A stretch of 64,000 bases of DNA from Pleurotus ostreatus/Saccharomyces cerevisiae fusant (GCA_024196135.1 JAMQCK010000002.1:124001-188000), one strand, 5' to 3'. Positions 21,710 through 33,730 are shown, numbered from the stretch's first letter. The notes: a model not told the origin generated them from the sequence alone. Program-made: numbers and translations.

Positions 21710-24046
21710 CTAGTACTGAAGCGGCATGCGCCCAGGTCCGTATGTCTCCGCCCGAGAAAGAGCCCGCGGTTTGCGGATCTTAAGCGTCGTCGCCTTGCTC
21801 GGCGGCGGGCACGGGCTGTCTCCGATGTCGACATCCGTCTCCTCCGCCGCCGTCGTGTTCCCGTCCTCCGCCAGGGTATGCAGACCGGCGCCCTTGCCGC
21901 TCCCTCCACTGCCAGACCGACGCGTGCGCGCGGCGTTCGCAGCCGCGAACATCGACGGCGGGCCGCTCGGCGCCGTGTTGCGCTTCAGCTGCGGCGCCGG
22001 CTTGAGCGGCGCGGTCCCCTTGCTCATCGCGTCGCCGTACGCGTACGACTTGTGGCGCCCGAACTTGGCCTTGCGGAACTGGTCGAGGTCCTCGCGGCGC
22101 GACTGCGCGTGCGCGGGGTCGTCCATCGGCGTGTACGTGGTCGGCTTCCTGTGCGACTTTGACGACTTGAAGTATTCGGAGTATCCGCCCTCCAGGATGT
22201 ACAGCTCCGGGTAGTGAATGCGCGGGTAGTTGTGGTTGTTCATCGCGCGATCCTTCTGGCGTAGGTGTTTAGCGCTAGAGGGGGCTTAGCTTGCGAAGGA
22301 GGTTGACGGGAGATAACACTTACAAAGTCGGGGCGCGCTTAGCGCTGAACTCACAGTGGAAGACCAGTACGGTCTGCTTGACGTTGTCACCACTGACGGT
22401 AGGCTTAGGACGGAGGAGGCCGAGCAGCTCCTGCTCGAGACGAGCGGTGCTGTTAATGTTGATCGCGCCCTCGATGTGTCCGCCGTTGTACTCGTAGTCG
22501 AAGCGACAGTCAATGACGTAGTAGTTGTTGATCTTGTTGTCGAACTTGCCGTCCAAGAGGTCGTCGAGCTACAAAAGACATGAGCGGACGCACGCTGGAG
22601 GCCAGGGCAATGCGTACCGTATCAGGCTTAATCCTCATCAGACCGTCGTCAGCCACGCGGTGGCAAGGCAGTATCTTGCCCGCAGCCTCGTTGTCGCCGA
22701 AGCCCGGGATACCCGCGCTCAAGAACTTCGCCGAGGGGCTCTCCTGCATGCCAACCTTGGTGGTGGCGGTAACAGGCTTGAAGTTCTCAGTCCCATCACA
22801 GCGGCGGATGGTCCTCTGCTGTTGACGACGCGCGTACGCCTGCGCGGGCGACGACTGGTCGAACCCTTCGAACGATGAGTCCTCGGAAGACTGGTCCAGA
22901 ACGGACGGCGGAATCATAGCGGAGAAAGCGCGACGGGGTTGGCCTCTCGAAGACTCGTCGCTCTCCAAGGCGGGGTATGCAGACAGCGCACGGAAACCAT
23001 CAGAGGGTGCGACCATCGCAGAGAGCACCGGGCGCCGCGGCCGCTTGGTGGCGTTCGAGGAAGGGCCACCCAGTCCTTGAAGGGCGGGCTTCGCCATGCG
23101 CGTGAGCGAGAGCAGGGGACCGCTAGGAACGCGACGGAGTCGGCTGTCGCAGGGCGATGGCTGCGCAGGGGAAGACTCATTCTCGTCGACGAACTTGTGG
23201 CTTTCAGGAGAGCACGAGCGGCGCTTCTTGTGCTGGGGGATGCCTGGCGAGTCGTTCGCGGTAGGAGACATGTTATCGTAGAACAGGTTCGAAAACGAGT
23301 CCTTCGTGGGCGCTGCAGAGAGCGGGGCAGGAGTGAAGGTGGTCTGCGTGCTGGCAGACGGCGGGATCACTTCAAACGACATGTCAACATCCATAGCTTC
23401 ATAGCCAGGAGACGACGGCTCCTATGCATTGGTCAGCACAGGATGAGAAGATTACGCAGAGTACACGCACGTTCTCCTTGGTGGCAGGATGAAGCCACTC
23501 CATCGGCAGAGCGGCCCTCGAGGTGCGCTTCGTGCTCGAAGTCCCCGACTTCATGGAGCCGTTGATAGACCCGGGGCGGTTCAGAGAGCCATTGCTCATG
23601 TCGTCGCCGAAGATACGCGCAGCACTGGTGAAGGCGCGGGGGCGCGTCACGGGCTTGAAGGGGTTGTCGTCTTGAGTCTTGATGGCGGCCGAGTGCGCGC
23701 TGTAGAGCGTCTTGGGTGGGCAGGGGGAGATGTCCATGGGCGCCACATCGTACTCGATTTCGGGGGTGAGCGAGATGGGCTCTGTCGGCGGGGAGTTGAG
23801 GGACGTGTTGGCGAGGGAGAGTTCGAGATCCGAAGAGAGGAATGAGTCGATGTCGTCACGGGGTCGCGTTAGCGGCGTGATCGTGCCGGCGCGTCGACGG
23901 GCCTGATGGGTGGGCGCGGCGAGGAACTGGGGGATGGCGAGGTTGGACATCGGTGGCTTGGTCGAGCTGTCGTAGTGTCTCCTCTGTCTCTTGTATGGCT
24001 GAGGCTGGCGCGCTTCTATAATGCGTTCGCACAGGACAGCGGGCAT
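21710..24046 (-). CDS. CDC25: M-phase inducer phosphatase Cdc25/Mih1
   Basis: Start ATG at 24044-24046 (MPAVLCERIIEARQP), stop TAG at 21710-21712; about five exons. The first 450 residues are Ser/Pro-rich and carry many S/T-P sites, as expected of a regulatory region targeted by kinases. The rhodanese-fold catalytic domain starts near 22640: GKILPCHRVADDGLMRIKPD, then NNYYVIDCRFDYEYNGGHI, INSTARLEQEL, and the active-site loop HCEFSAKRAPT with catalytic Cys codon at 22353-22355. The closing signature YPELYILEGGYSEYF is also present. A tail of about 120 residues after the domain is basic and Ser-rich. Cdc25 removes the inhibitory tyrosine phosphate from Cdk1 to trigger mitosis. Confidence 0.96.
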
Positions 24047-25928
24047 GGTGGCGGCGGCGAGTTGAAGTTGATACAGTGGAGGGTGGTGGTACAACAGGGC
24101 GCAGAGGGCGGTGTTGGTACAGCGATAGCGATACAGTTGAGGGTCGTTTATATGAGGGAAGTGCGAAGGGCAACCGATCAGCAAACGGTCCAAGCAGAGC
24201 GAAGGGCAAGGCCACCGTGCATGTGCAGAGCAAGAGGTGAACCAACAGGGGCGTGACTTATGTGCGGTTGACAAAGAGCCACCGGGGGCCCGGGTGGAAA
24301 CGTGGACAAAAGACAAGGAGGAGCACTAAGCAACCGTCCATTGTTCGCCATGTGGGGGGTGATGCCCGGCGGTGCACGGTGGCCCGCTGGGTTTGTTGAA
24401 CGAGAACACTCACCGGTACGTAAGGAACGTGTTGCAGAGGTGGCCGAGCCTGGAGGACAAGAGCAAAGAGGCAGGTCAGTGAAAGGCGATCGTAAAATGT
24501 AGCAAATAATTCTCACGAGGAAGGGTCGGCGCAAAGAGAATCAGGTTCCCGAGCAGCAGCCAGGCCGATTGGGCGAATGTCAAGAAACGTTAGAGCTGGA
24601 TTTCTGGTTTTCGCTGGAGGAGGTAGGTCGAAAGGGCGGTGTCGCTGGAAGAAAACGGTCGCCCGCCGTCGAAAACGCCGTGACGCTCGGAAGGACAAAA
24701 CACGTCGCACTTGTTTGCGCTTCTTTACCCACCGTTGGAACCGCGAGGCGTCGACCATGCACGTGACCGCGTGACGTCGACGCGTCGCGTTCCTGCCTGC
24801 TGTCCGCCGCGCCTGCTCCATCCAGACGTCATCTGGCACACATCTTCCATTCCTTGGCCAGGCAGAAGCCCACCGCAAGCTCATATACAGCCCCCGAAGT
24901 TCACTAATCCCCTGCGCACTCTCAGGCCACCCCGACCGCGTCAGCTATCGACTTCCTATCCGGTCCAATCTGATCCCCTTTGATGCGCACCCAGCTTTGC
25001 ACCGGGCGCGCTCGAACAGTCGAGACTGATGCAGGCGGCATCCGGTAGGCATCGCACAGACAGCGGCCCCGAACAGCCGCCGGCGTCATCTTGGAGTTGC
25101 TTGCTCACTGGGCACAGCGACGAGCCCTCTGATGTCTACCCCTTCCATATGCTCGAGCTGTCATCTGCATCCGGCAAATCAGACTGACGATGGAACTGAC
25201 GACAAACAACAGGGACCATGCGGGTCCGGAGCTCCTTCGGAGGGACGCGACGAATTGGCACGTGACCGCGTTCAGATCGCGTGCGCGACGCGACGCGCTC
25301 ACGGACGCGACTGGAACTGCGTTGCTAAGTCAGATCTGCTTTTGTGACGAGCTCAATAAATTATTGGCTGCTTGCCTTGAGTATCTCTTGCGTATCCTCC
25401 GTGAATATCTCCGCTCTCAAACCGAACCAAGTCAGAGATGAAATCGCCCGCCGGCGTCCAAGATCTCGCTCCCGAGGATATTCTGAGCGCGCAATCATAG
25501 AGGCCGAGATGGCCACCCCGAATGAGCTGCGGTTCCTGCATTCCATGACCCACAAAGGAACGGCCAAATATAATTACTGTGCTCCGGAGATGGCCATGTA
25601 CATGTTCGACGCCGCCCCCGATCGGTTTATTCCTGGCTCCCAATCGGTCCATCCCTCGTCGTCAAGCGCCCTTTCGCTGAGTTTGCTACAAAGATGGAAT
25701 GAACTTGACCTGTGCCTTCCATCGACTCCGTACCGGTTGTTTGCGCGGTCTTGGCAGTTGATGAATGGACACGAATAACTCATTCCAACGCCGGCCCACC
25801 GCCCTCGGAAGTCCCGCGGGGATTTCATTTGACTCTTCGAGATCGCGTACTGTGATCTCGCTCTGCAATATAGCACAACAGACTCAGATCAGATCGAAGA
25901 AGTTGGGGGAAGCAAGGTAGGCCGATTA
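24047..25928. other. Gene-poor region upstream of CDC25, 1.9 kb
   Basis: CDC25 upstream sequence. An ACGCGT at 24780-24785, preceded by TGACGTCG, lies about 735 bp from the ATG. A CACGTGACCGCG string occurs twice, at about 24760 and 25259. Overlapping ORFs on both strands at 25344-25778 show no motif. No gene is supported. Confidence 0.4.
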
Positions 25929-28905
25929 TTATATTGGTAATGCGAACGAGACAAGAGAAGAAAGCAAGGGTGCCCAAGCATACATCAGGTATAAGGAAGA
26001 CGAAGCGTATACGCGAGAGACAAGAGAAGGAAGTAAAGTAAAAGAGGCGAAAGAAGCGACGCAGACAAGAGAACCAAGCAAATGGTTATAGGCAAGGAAG
26101 AAGGAGAGGACGGGAAGGGGGGAAGACGAAGCCGCATGCGCAGAAGTCACTATAGAAGATAATCAGACTCTGCACCCACAAGAGTAGACCACGTACCAGA
26201 TCACACCCAATTCAACTACCTCCCGCCTTCCCTCGCCGACGCCCCACCGCGAACAACAACACCCCCCACCCACCAGCCCCACCTATCGTCACTCAACCGC
26301 CCGGTCTATCCACCAGACCCGGCACCGCTCCCGTCGTCTAGCCTACTTGCAAGGTAGACCAAACGAAGAGGCGTATAACCGAGCCTGGCGGTGACCTAAG
26401 CGCTTGGTGCCGTGGCAGAGACTAATGAGCACGAGATGCGTCATCCGACGGCGGGGACGACGAGCGCCAGGCAAGTAGCGACGAGGGTAAGCCCGCCGCG
26501 ACAAGCCCAACGCCCACCGCGACATCACCCACTCCTCACCCCAAACGACACGCCCAACGCCCACTACACCACCCCCACCCATCGCATACCGCATACGCAA
26601 AACTTACCAACAAGCCGCAGTATACGCCGCCTCGACACCCGATCCGGGCTACGGTCTGGTCTAATCGGCAACAGCTAGTGCTGGGGCGCATGCGGCGCGA
26701 GGAGAAGGAGCGGAAAGGCGAGGTCAAAACGCGCGGTCGGAGGCGGAAGGCGAACGGCGTCCGCTCGGCGAGGGGAGAAGAATCTGCATATGTGGTCAAC
26801 ATGGTGCTCGAGTGAAGGGCGTAACATACTTCGGGAAGCAGATGAAGTCGAGGTCGACCAGGCACGAACACCGAAAGCAGTTTCCCTCCGTCTCCGGTGG
26901 CATTAGGTCGCAAGACGGTCCTCCCCGTGGGTATAGCCTGGTCGCCGCCGGAGGTAGGAAGGAGGGCGGGAAGGAGAAATTATCGCGTGGGAGTGGAGAG
27001 ATTGTTGGAGGTAAACGAGAAAATAAGCAGAAGAAACCGGAGACGTATAGGTAGAGTAAGGAAGTAATGCAAGGGCGCCCAAGCAAGTATCATAAGAAGC
27101 CAGAGTCAAGAGATATAAACGGGAGAAAAAGACGAGAGAAATAAGCAAGGAGAGCGAGCGGAAATAAGCAAGGGAGGAGGGATAGAGCGGGATAAAGCGA
27201 GGAGCAGCGACGCCGCCTCCACGCCGGAAGTGGCGAGCCTATAGAAGTGATCAAAATCCGTCCGCTTGATGTCAAGTCACGTACCGAATCAAGCATACAC
27301 CGCCACTCCGTAAGTCCTGTCTGCAAAGACGTCCGCCCAAAACTCGCCGCGACGCCACCCACCAACCATCCCAAACAACACGCTCGACATCCACTGAACC
27401 ACCTCCACTCATCAGAACTCGCATACGCAGAACTTACCAGCAAGCCATACTAATATACGCCGCCTCGACACCCGATCCGGGCTGCGGTCTGGTCTTGTCG
27501 GCAACGGCTAGTGCTGGGGCGCACGCGGCGTGAGGAGAAGGAAGAGGTCAGCGAGGTCGGAACGCGCGGTCGGAGGCGAGAGGCGAGTGACGGCTATAAG
27601 GCGAAGGCGAACGATGACTGTCCAACGAGGGGAGAATACAACTGTGCGGATGGTCAGCGAAGTGCTGGAGTGAGGGGTGCAACATACCTTGTGGAGCGAA
27701 TGGCGACGGAGTCGACCGAGTAGGAGCACCGACAGCAAGGGCCCATCCTCTCCAGCGGCAAAAGGTCACAGGGCCAGCCCGCGACCTGGGCATATGTGCC
27801 CCCCGGAGGGGAAGGGGTGGAGGGAAGGAGGAGGGAGGGGGAATTAATGTAAGACGAGAAAATAAGCAACGGAGTCCCGAGACGTATAGGTAAGGTAAGA
27901 GATAATGCAAGGGCGCCCAAGCAGGTATTATAAGAGACCATGATCGAGAAATATAAGCAATATTATCCAAACGAGAGACGGGATGACAGTCAAGGGAAAT
28001 AAGCAAGGTGACCGAGTCAAGGGAAATAAGCAACGTAGCCGCGAGAAATAAGCAAGGAGAGCAAAGGGGAATCGGCAAGGGAAGGAGGAGAGATGCGGTG
28101 CAAAGGCCGAAGCCAAGCAGGTCAAGCGGTCTGTACAAGTAATCAGCGTCTGTCCGCCTGATAACAAGTCACATACCGGATTCAGCTTATATCATCAATC
28201 TCCTGGATCCCTGCTCCCTCCGTGGCGCCCGCCGCAGACGACAACACCCCACACCAACCAGAAGCCACCTATCGTCACTCAACCGCCCAATCCATTCCCC
28301 CAGACCGGCTCGCCCTCAACGCCCCCGACCTATTTGAGGTAGACCAGAGACGCAGGGACGTGTAGCGGACCTGGTGGTGACCGTAACGCTTCGTGCGGAG
28401 GCGACAACCGGCCAGCAGAAGATGCGCCATCAATACAGCAGGACGACGAGCACCGAGACACGCGTCGAAGCGGACCCAAGTGCTCGCCGCGACGCCGTGC
28501 ACCCATCACCCCGAACAACTCGCCCAACGCCCGCTAGACCGTCCGATCAACAAACGCGCACGCAAAACTTACCAGCAAGCCATAGTTTACGCCGCTTCGA
28601 CACCCGATCTGGGCAACAGTCTGGTCTTGTCGGCAATGGCGTAGTGCTGGGGCGCGACACGTCGTTCGGAGGCGGCAATGAGGTCGAGATGCGCTGTCGG
28701 AGGCAACAGGCAGACGACGTCCGTCTCACGAAGGGAGACCTGACGTGGCTGTGGGCGCGGGTCAACAATGCGCTCGCTTAGTGTGGCGTGATGCATACCT
28801 TTGTAAGAGCCCACGTCCGTCCGGCGAAGGGGAATGTCTGGGCGTGCGATCAGCCAAGGGGGACGGAGTGTGTAGCTGACCTTGTAGCAGACGATGGCAA
28901 GGCAA
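25929..28905. repeat. Degenerate tandem repeat array, three units plus a partial one
   Basis: Blocks recur in the same order at about 0.8-1.1 kb spacing. The block reading 'gccgcctcgacacccgatc' is at about 26625, 27456 and (as gccgcttcgaca...) 28589. The 'gcaagggcgcccaagca' block is at about 25968 (degenerate), 27067 and 27905. The 'cacctatcgtcactcaaccg' block is at about 26280 and 28267 and is missing from the middle copy. Purine-rich stretches within it repeat GAAATAAGCAAGG. On the minus strand three splice-donor-like sites are kept in the copies: GGTAAGTT beside 'gcttgctg' (about 26605, 27437, 28572), GGTACGTG or GGTATGTG (about 26195, 27282, 28175), and a GTATGT-type site near 27690 and 28800. 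No unit has a long conserved reading frame, so these look like decayed copies of a spliced unit. Confidence 0.7.
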
Positions 28906-29064
28906 GTCAAACATCATAGTACTGCAAAAACCGCGGTCAGTCATCTCACTAGGATAGATGCGAACAACACTCACTTCGTGCGACAGCAAGCTGGCGGTTG
29001 CATAGGCAATGCGAACCAGAAATCCAAATGACGACGACGACCGTGTCGGAGTAGACGCAAGCAT
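28906..29064. other. Short intergenic stretch between the repeat array and the next gene
   Basis: Minus-strand splice signals are readable here (GTGAGTG donor at about 28975, TTTGCAG acceptor at about 28923), so an extra transcript entering the array is possible. No convincing protein results. Confidence 0.3.
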
Positions 29065-30615
29065 CTACTTCCGGCCAGGAGCGAGGCTCTTGAGCGCGCG
29101 ACCCACAGCCTTGATCCCCTTGCGCATCATACCGTGCTTCTTCTTCGAAGGCAGCGTGAAGCCCACAGGCGCCCCCCACTGCGACGCGGGAGTCACCTTG
29201 GCCAATGCAGGCTTCACGTTTGCCTTGCCCTGCCCCACGGCGCGCGACACCAATCGCGCCGGGGGTGGGACGACGGGCCGCAGAGACCCGCCCGTCGCTC
29301 CTCCGAGCATGCCAATCGGCCTGGGCCTGCCAGCGACCCGCGGCCCGAGTTTGACCTCAAACGCGGGTACGCTAGCAGGTCCTTGGCATGGCAAGGGGGA
29401 GCGGCGGGTAGACCTCGCGGCCGTCTCGTCCTCGACGGGGTCGAGCACATCGCCGAGGGCTTCGAAGAGGGCAGAGGGTACGACGCGACGGGGCGTGAAC
29501 TTGACGGACAGGCGCCGGACGGCGGAGTCCTGGCTGTAGATCGAAGCCTCGCTGGCGATCGAAGTTATCGAGGATCTTGCGGAGTCGGCCGCAGTCCACA
29601 TATCGGCGCTCTGCTGGCTCCATTGGGAGCTCGGAGAGCTGTGCTCGGTCGCAGGGGAGTCGCAGCTGCGCAAGTCGACGGCGCTGGCACGAGGGAGGAT
29701 CTGCGTGGGGGCAGGGCCGGCGGAGACCTGCTGGCTGAGGGCCTTGAAGGCATGACCCTCCCTCTTGGCGTCGTACGTGAAGGCCGCCTGCGCGTAGGCA
29801 TCGACGGCGACGACTTCGCCCGTAGGCATCGCGACAGCGAAGGAGCTCGTGAGCTCGTGGCGGCAGACCTCCCTCATCCTCGCGGTGAAGACCGTCGCGC
29901 CAAAGCCGTTCGCGCGTTGAGCAAGCTTGTAAGCGCGCTGAAGGCCGAAGTCCTTGTCACCGAGCTTGTTGACCTCGCAAATGAAGCTGAGAGCCGCATA
30001 GATCGCAGTGCGGCCCTCGACGCCGCCGGTACGTGCGTACTTGATGGCGGCGTCGAGCCTTCCGAGCGATGCCTCGACGCGGCGGATGATGGCAACTGCA
30101 CGCGCGATGATGTCGTCGGCGAGAGCGATCGCGGTCTGCGCGTTGCCGCTGAGCCAGGCGTGCTTGCACGCGGGGATGATGCTCAGGCGTACGCTGAACA
30201 TGTCCTTCTCTGCCTGGTGGAACATGTCCTTGACCGCGATGGCGTCTTCAAGGAGAGCGAATGCTATACGACTAATGAGTAATGGCGAGGAGCGAGGAAG
30301 TAGTCGACACACCCTCAGTCTCCTCGATGATATCCACCTTGTTCGCTGAGACGTTGAGGCAGGCCACGAAAGCGGCGAGGATACGCTCGAAGAGCGCGTC
30401 GGATTGCAAGGGAGCACACGAGATCTGGACGACGGTGAGCGCGACAAAGAGCGGGTCGGCAAGAAGACGCGTACGCTGGAGGCCTCCTGAGCTTTCCCGA
30501 GGAGGTAGCCGGCTGCGACGACAGTCGGGTGGGAGTCCCGGCCAGCGGGGCCCGGCGCCGTCACAGAAGCTTGAGAGGAGGTGCGGGAGAAGGCGTGCTT
30601 GACAGAGAAGGGCAT
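29065..30615 (-). CDS. Uncharacterised protein with basic C-terminus; apparent frameshift
   Basis: Start ATG at 30613-30615, stop TAG at 29065-29067. I do not recognise the family. The N-terminal part reads AAGYLLGKAQEASSVRVFL. The sensible frame then continues one base out of phase as ADPLFVALTVVQISCAPLQS up to an intron at 30264-30312, after which AFALLEDAIAVKDMFHQAEK follows. This half is alanine-rich and helical (IALADDIIARAVAIIRRVEA, TGGVEGRTAIYAALSFI). The C-terminal third is Ser/Pro/Arg-rich and ends in the strongly basic KKKHGMMRKGIKAVGRALKS. The phase change at about 30455-30468 could be a one-base deletion, a sequencing error, or an intron using a poor GTGACG donor in the first exon. 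TATAAAT lies 84 bp upstream at 30699-30705. Confidence 0.7.
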   Translation of the reverse strand: MPFSVKHAFSRTSSQASVTAPGPAGRDSHPTVVAAGYLLGKAQEASSVRVFLPTRSLSRSPSSRSRVLPCNPTRSSSVSSPLSWPASTSQRTRWISSRRLRVCRLLPRSSPLLISRIAFALLEDAIAVKDMFHQAEKDMFSVRLSIIPACKHAWLSGNAQTAIALADDIIARAVAIIRRVEASLGRLDAAIKYARTGGVEGRTAIYAALSFICEVNKLGDKDFGLQRAYKLAQRANGFGATVFTARMREVCRHELTSSFAVAMPTGEVVAVDAYAQAAFTYDAKREGHAFKALSQQVSAGPAPTQILPRASAVDLRSCDSPATEHSSPSSQWSQQSADMWTAADSARSSITSIASEASIYSQDSAVRRLSVKFTPRRVVPSALFEALGDVLDPVEDETAARSTRRSPLPCQGPASVPAFEVKLGPRVAGRPRPIGMLGGATGGSLRPVVPPPARLVSRAVGQGKANVKPALAKVTPASQWGAPVGFTLPSKKKHGMMRKGIKAVGRALKSLAPGRK

Positions 30616-31068
30616 ATTGACAAGCGTGGGATGCAGGTGAACGTGGTGAACGTGGGAGGGCAAGGAACGTGGTGAGGATTTCCAGGAAATACCCAGCAAT
30701 TTATAGCCATTTCCGGCGGAAGTAAACACAGTGACAAACTGTGACAAGCAATTCGGCACGTGATCGTGGTGAACATGTCACGCGTTTCAAGCAGGGTCCA
30801 GAACCTGCAGTGGCTGCGCCACCAACACTGACAGGTACTCAAGAGGCCAGGTATTGCAGTCCTGGTCATGTTCGTGCGCATAAGCGACAATCTATATGCA
30901 AGGAATACACACGGAGACGCACATTAGAAGACCTGCTGGCTGCAGCTCACAAGGCTCGGGAATAACTGTCTTCGCGCGCTGATCTGCCTTCATGAAAACG
31001 TGCTTGCCTCTAAATAATCAAGTCCCACAACCTGAGGTATACATATGTACATGTCGCATTACCCTCTA
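30616..31068. other. Intergenic, 450 bp
   Basis: Promoter of the uncharacterised gene on its left side and the 3' flank of TRP2. Nothing else seen. Confidence 0.45.
30699..30705 (-). promoter_or_regulatory. TATA box
   Basis: TATAAAT on the minus strand, 84 bp before the ATG at 30615. Confidence 0.45.
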
Positions 31069-32727
31069 TCATGCCGATGTCGCACTCTCCGCCTGCTGCA
31101 TCTCATACCAGTATTCTGGAGGCAGATGTTAGCAATGGGAAATCAGGAGAAAACCGATAGCACTCACTCTCCGCCTCTTCGAGCGCCCGTACATTGCCCT
31201 TGAGCTTGTTAATCGTCTCGACGTACTCCTCCTCTTCGTTGGAGTCGAAGACGATACCACCACCCGCCTGCAGGTACGCGACGCCGTCCTTGAACAACAT
31301 CGTGCGAATCGCGATACAAGTATCCATCGCGTCGTCGGCGAAGTCCCAGCGACCGACCGCGCCAGCGTACACACCTCGTCGCTCCTGCTCCAACGAGGAC
31401 ACGATCTCAATCGCCTTGATTTTCGGCGCGCCAGAGACCGTGCCCGCTGGGAAGATCGACCGGAAGGCGTCGAACCGCGTCAGTCCTGGCCGCAGGACAC
31501 CCGAGACCTGCGAGGTGATGTGGATGACGTGCGAGAACTTCTCGAGCTTCATGAGCTCGTCGACCTTCACGGTCTTCGGGTCGCACACGCGGTTGACGTC
31601 GTTCCGTGCGAGGTCGACCAACATGATATGCTCCGCGCGGTCCTTCTCCGAGGCGAGCAGCGTCTTCCCAAGCTCTTCGTCCTCTTCCGGTGTCCGTCCG
31701 CGATGCGTAGTGCCTGCAATCGCGTGGTTGAAGACGGTGTTTGCCTCCACTTTGCAGAGCGTCTCGGGACTCGAACCGACGATTTGCTCATCGCCACAGT
31801 CGATGTAGAACATGTAAGGACTGGGGTTGATCTGGCGAAGGTGGCGGTACACGTTAAAGGGATGGATGGTGGTAGGACGTGCGAGCCGCTGGGAGGGGAC
31901 GGCCTGGATGATGTCGCCGGCAACGATGTGCTTCTTGAGCGTGGTGACGAAGCCCTCGTAGCCAGCCTTGCCAACATTCGAGACGCTCTCGTTGCCGAGC
32001 TTGATGGGCGGCTGTGGCGGCTCGGGGGTGACAGCGCTGAGGATGACCTTCGCTAGACGGCGCGCCTTGGCAACTGCGGTGTCGTACATGAAGGACAGGT
32101 TGCTCGCGCCAGCGGTAGGCGGCGCAAAGACGTGGGAGACGACGCGCATGGTCTGGTAGATGTGGTCGTAGATGACGATGGTGTCGACGAGCATGAAGAC
32201 GGCTTCGGGGATGTGCAGGGTGTCCTTGAGATCCCACTTCGTCTTCGGCTCGAAGTGCTGGATGCAGTCGTAGGTGACATAGCCGATCGCGCCGCCAGTG
32301 AAGGTGGGGATCTCGGGGATCTTGATGTACTGGTGCAACGCGAGCTCCTTTTCGAGGGGACCCATTGGGTCCCCCTTGATGTCCTCGTTCGGGCCAGTCT
32401 TAATGACCTTGAGGGGATCTATTGTGACTTGTCAGAGAGAGGGGGGAGGCGTATGACTCGGGTATGCTTGCCTGCGCCGATGAAGGAATAGCGCGCGACG
32501 TTCTCGCCCCCAATGACGGACTCAAACAAGAAGGAGTACTTGGAGTCCTTCGCTATGCGAAGGTAGGCCATGCATGGGGTGATGAGGTCCGCGGGGAGCT
32601 CGACATAGACAGGGATGCAGTTGCCGCGCTTCTCATGGAGGATGAGGCGCTCGACGGTGTCGAGGGCGGGGTGTGCGGGGAGCCTCTGTGCGCGGGCGTG
32701 AATCGCTTCTTCTGAGACGGAGACCAT
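31069..32727 (-). CDS. TRP2: Anthranilate synthase component I
   Basis: Three exons (32472-32727, 31168-32418, 31069-31115) give 517 residues. The first intron is a GC-AG intron: the donor reads CAG|GCAAGC and the spliced frame joins IGA to DPLKVIK. The second intron separates the final [16 protein letters not shown]. Chorismate-binding family signatures are present: [99 protein letters not shown] and [12 protein letters not shown]. The enzyme forms anthranilate from chorismate and glutamine-derived ammonia, the first step of tryptophan synthesis. The promoter has a Gcn4/Cpc1-like half-site (TGACTC) at 32764-32770. The 5' end is duplicated in inverted orientation at about 35.7-36.0 kb. Confidence 0.97.
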
Positions 32728-32763
32728 GGTGGTGGCGACGTACGGACGGGTCGAGCATCGCAG

Positions 32764-32770
32764 CGAGTCA
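32764..32770 (-). promoter_or_regulatory. Gcn4/Cpc1-like site in the TRP2 promoter
   Basis: Minus-strand TGACTCG, about 40 bp upstream of the TRP2 ATG. TGACTC is the core of the general amino-acid control element. The inverted copy of this promoter at about 35850 reads TCACCC instead. Confidence 0.45.
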
Positions 32771-33703
32771 GTGTCAGGTATAAGTAGCGCGGAAATAATG
32801 GGCTCTTTGATCGCGCCCCCGCCTTCCCATCACAACTCCGATCGGACCGATCCCATCAGTCATCCCGCTCGCTGCTTGTCCCGCTCCTGCTCCTCATCGC
32901 GGCTACTCGTCTCTACCGGGCCATATCTTGCTTGACTACTCATTCTAGCCTATGCAGTAGCTGCTCCCATAAATTTCTGGCCGAATAGAAAGCGTCCGAC
33001 GCAGCCCGACAACCAGCGACCTCATCCGCTCATATGCGGTGAACGCGGACGTTTGCAGATGAAGACCCTCGCTACGTCGAGTGCTTAGCGGATGATAGTT
33101 CCCTGTCGCTGTGCCGTCTCCGCTCGCCTATCTGCCTGCGGCTAACCTGACAGTCTCAGGTGCGGCTGGCAGAACGTCCTTCAGCTCGTCTTCAGCGTAC
33201 CTGCAAGGCTGTCTTCGAATCAGTATACCGTTGTATCGTAACGGTGAGTGCTCGATACACGTACGTCTACCGTCATCCCGCTATCAAGCTTTAAGTACGG
33301 CAGCGAGGCATTAGAGAGCCTGCAGCGGATGAGACCGCAGCAGCGTCGGCCGGGTCAAGGACACGCTCGTTTGCACCTCGGGATGATACAACACCAGCGC
33401 TGAGCTTGATGCGATGTTAGCGCGTTCAAGCGGACTACGCAGATGAGTGCATAGTATGTAAAGCCAACTTACGACCTTCAGATCCACCCTCTCGTATCCA
33501 AGTTCCGACCATTTGAACTGATGTCAATACAACCTGCCATCGTTGACTCACTTGTATGTTACCCTACGTGCTCTCGGACGATGTAAATCCCTCACACACG
33601 CAAGCAGAAGGAAGAATTCCCCAGCGCCTAATGTGCTCTGAGAGTCATGGATGATGGAGCGTGATGCGCTACGCCGACGTGACCCGTGAAGTTCAACTGT
33701 GAC

Positions 33704-33730
33704 ATGACGCGTAACGAACGCGCTATAAAT
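33704..33730 (+). promoter_or_regulatory. MluI-box motif and TATA box ahead of the 33955 ORF
   Basis: TGACGCGTAACG at 33704-33715 contains ACGCGT, and TATAAAT follows at 33724-33730. The ATG is 225 bp further on. The same 12-mer TGACGCGTAACG occurs at 53508-53519, upstream of the Cdc27 gene. Confidence 0.4.

Noticed and set aside
25344..25778. Overlapping ORFs of 100-144 codons on both strands
   Set aside because: No motif on either strand and no splice-supported extension; could be relics but not supportable.
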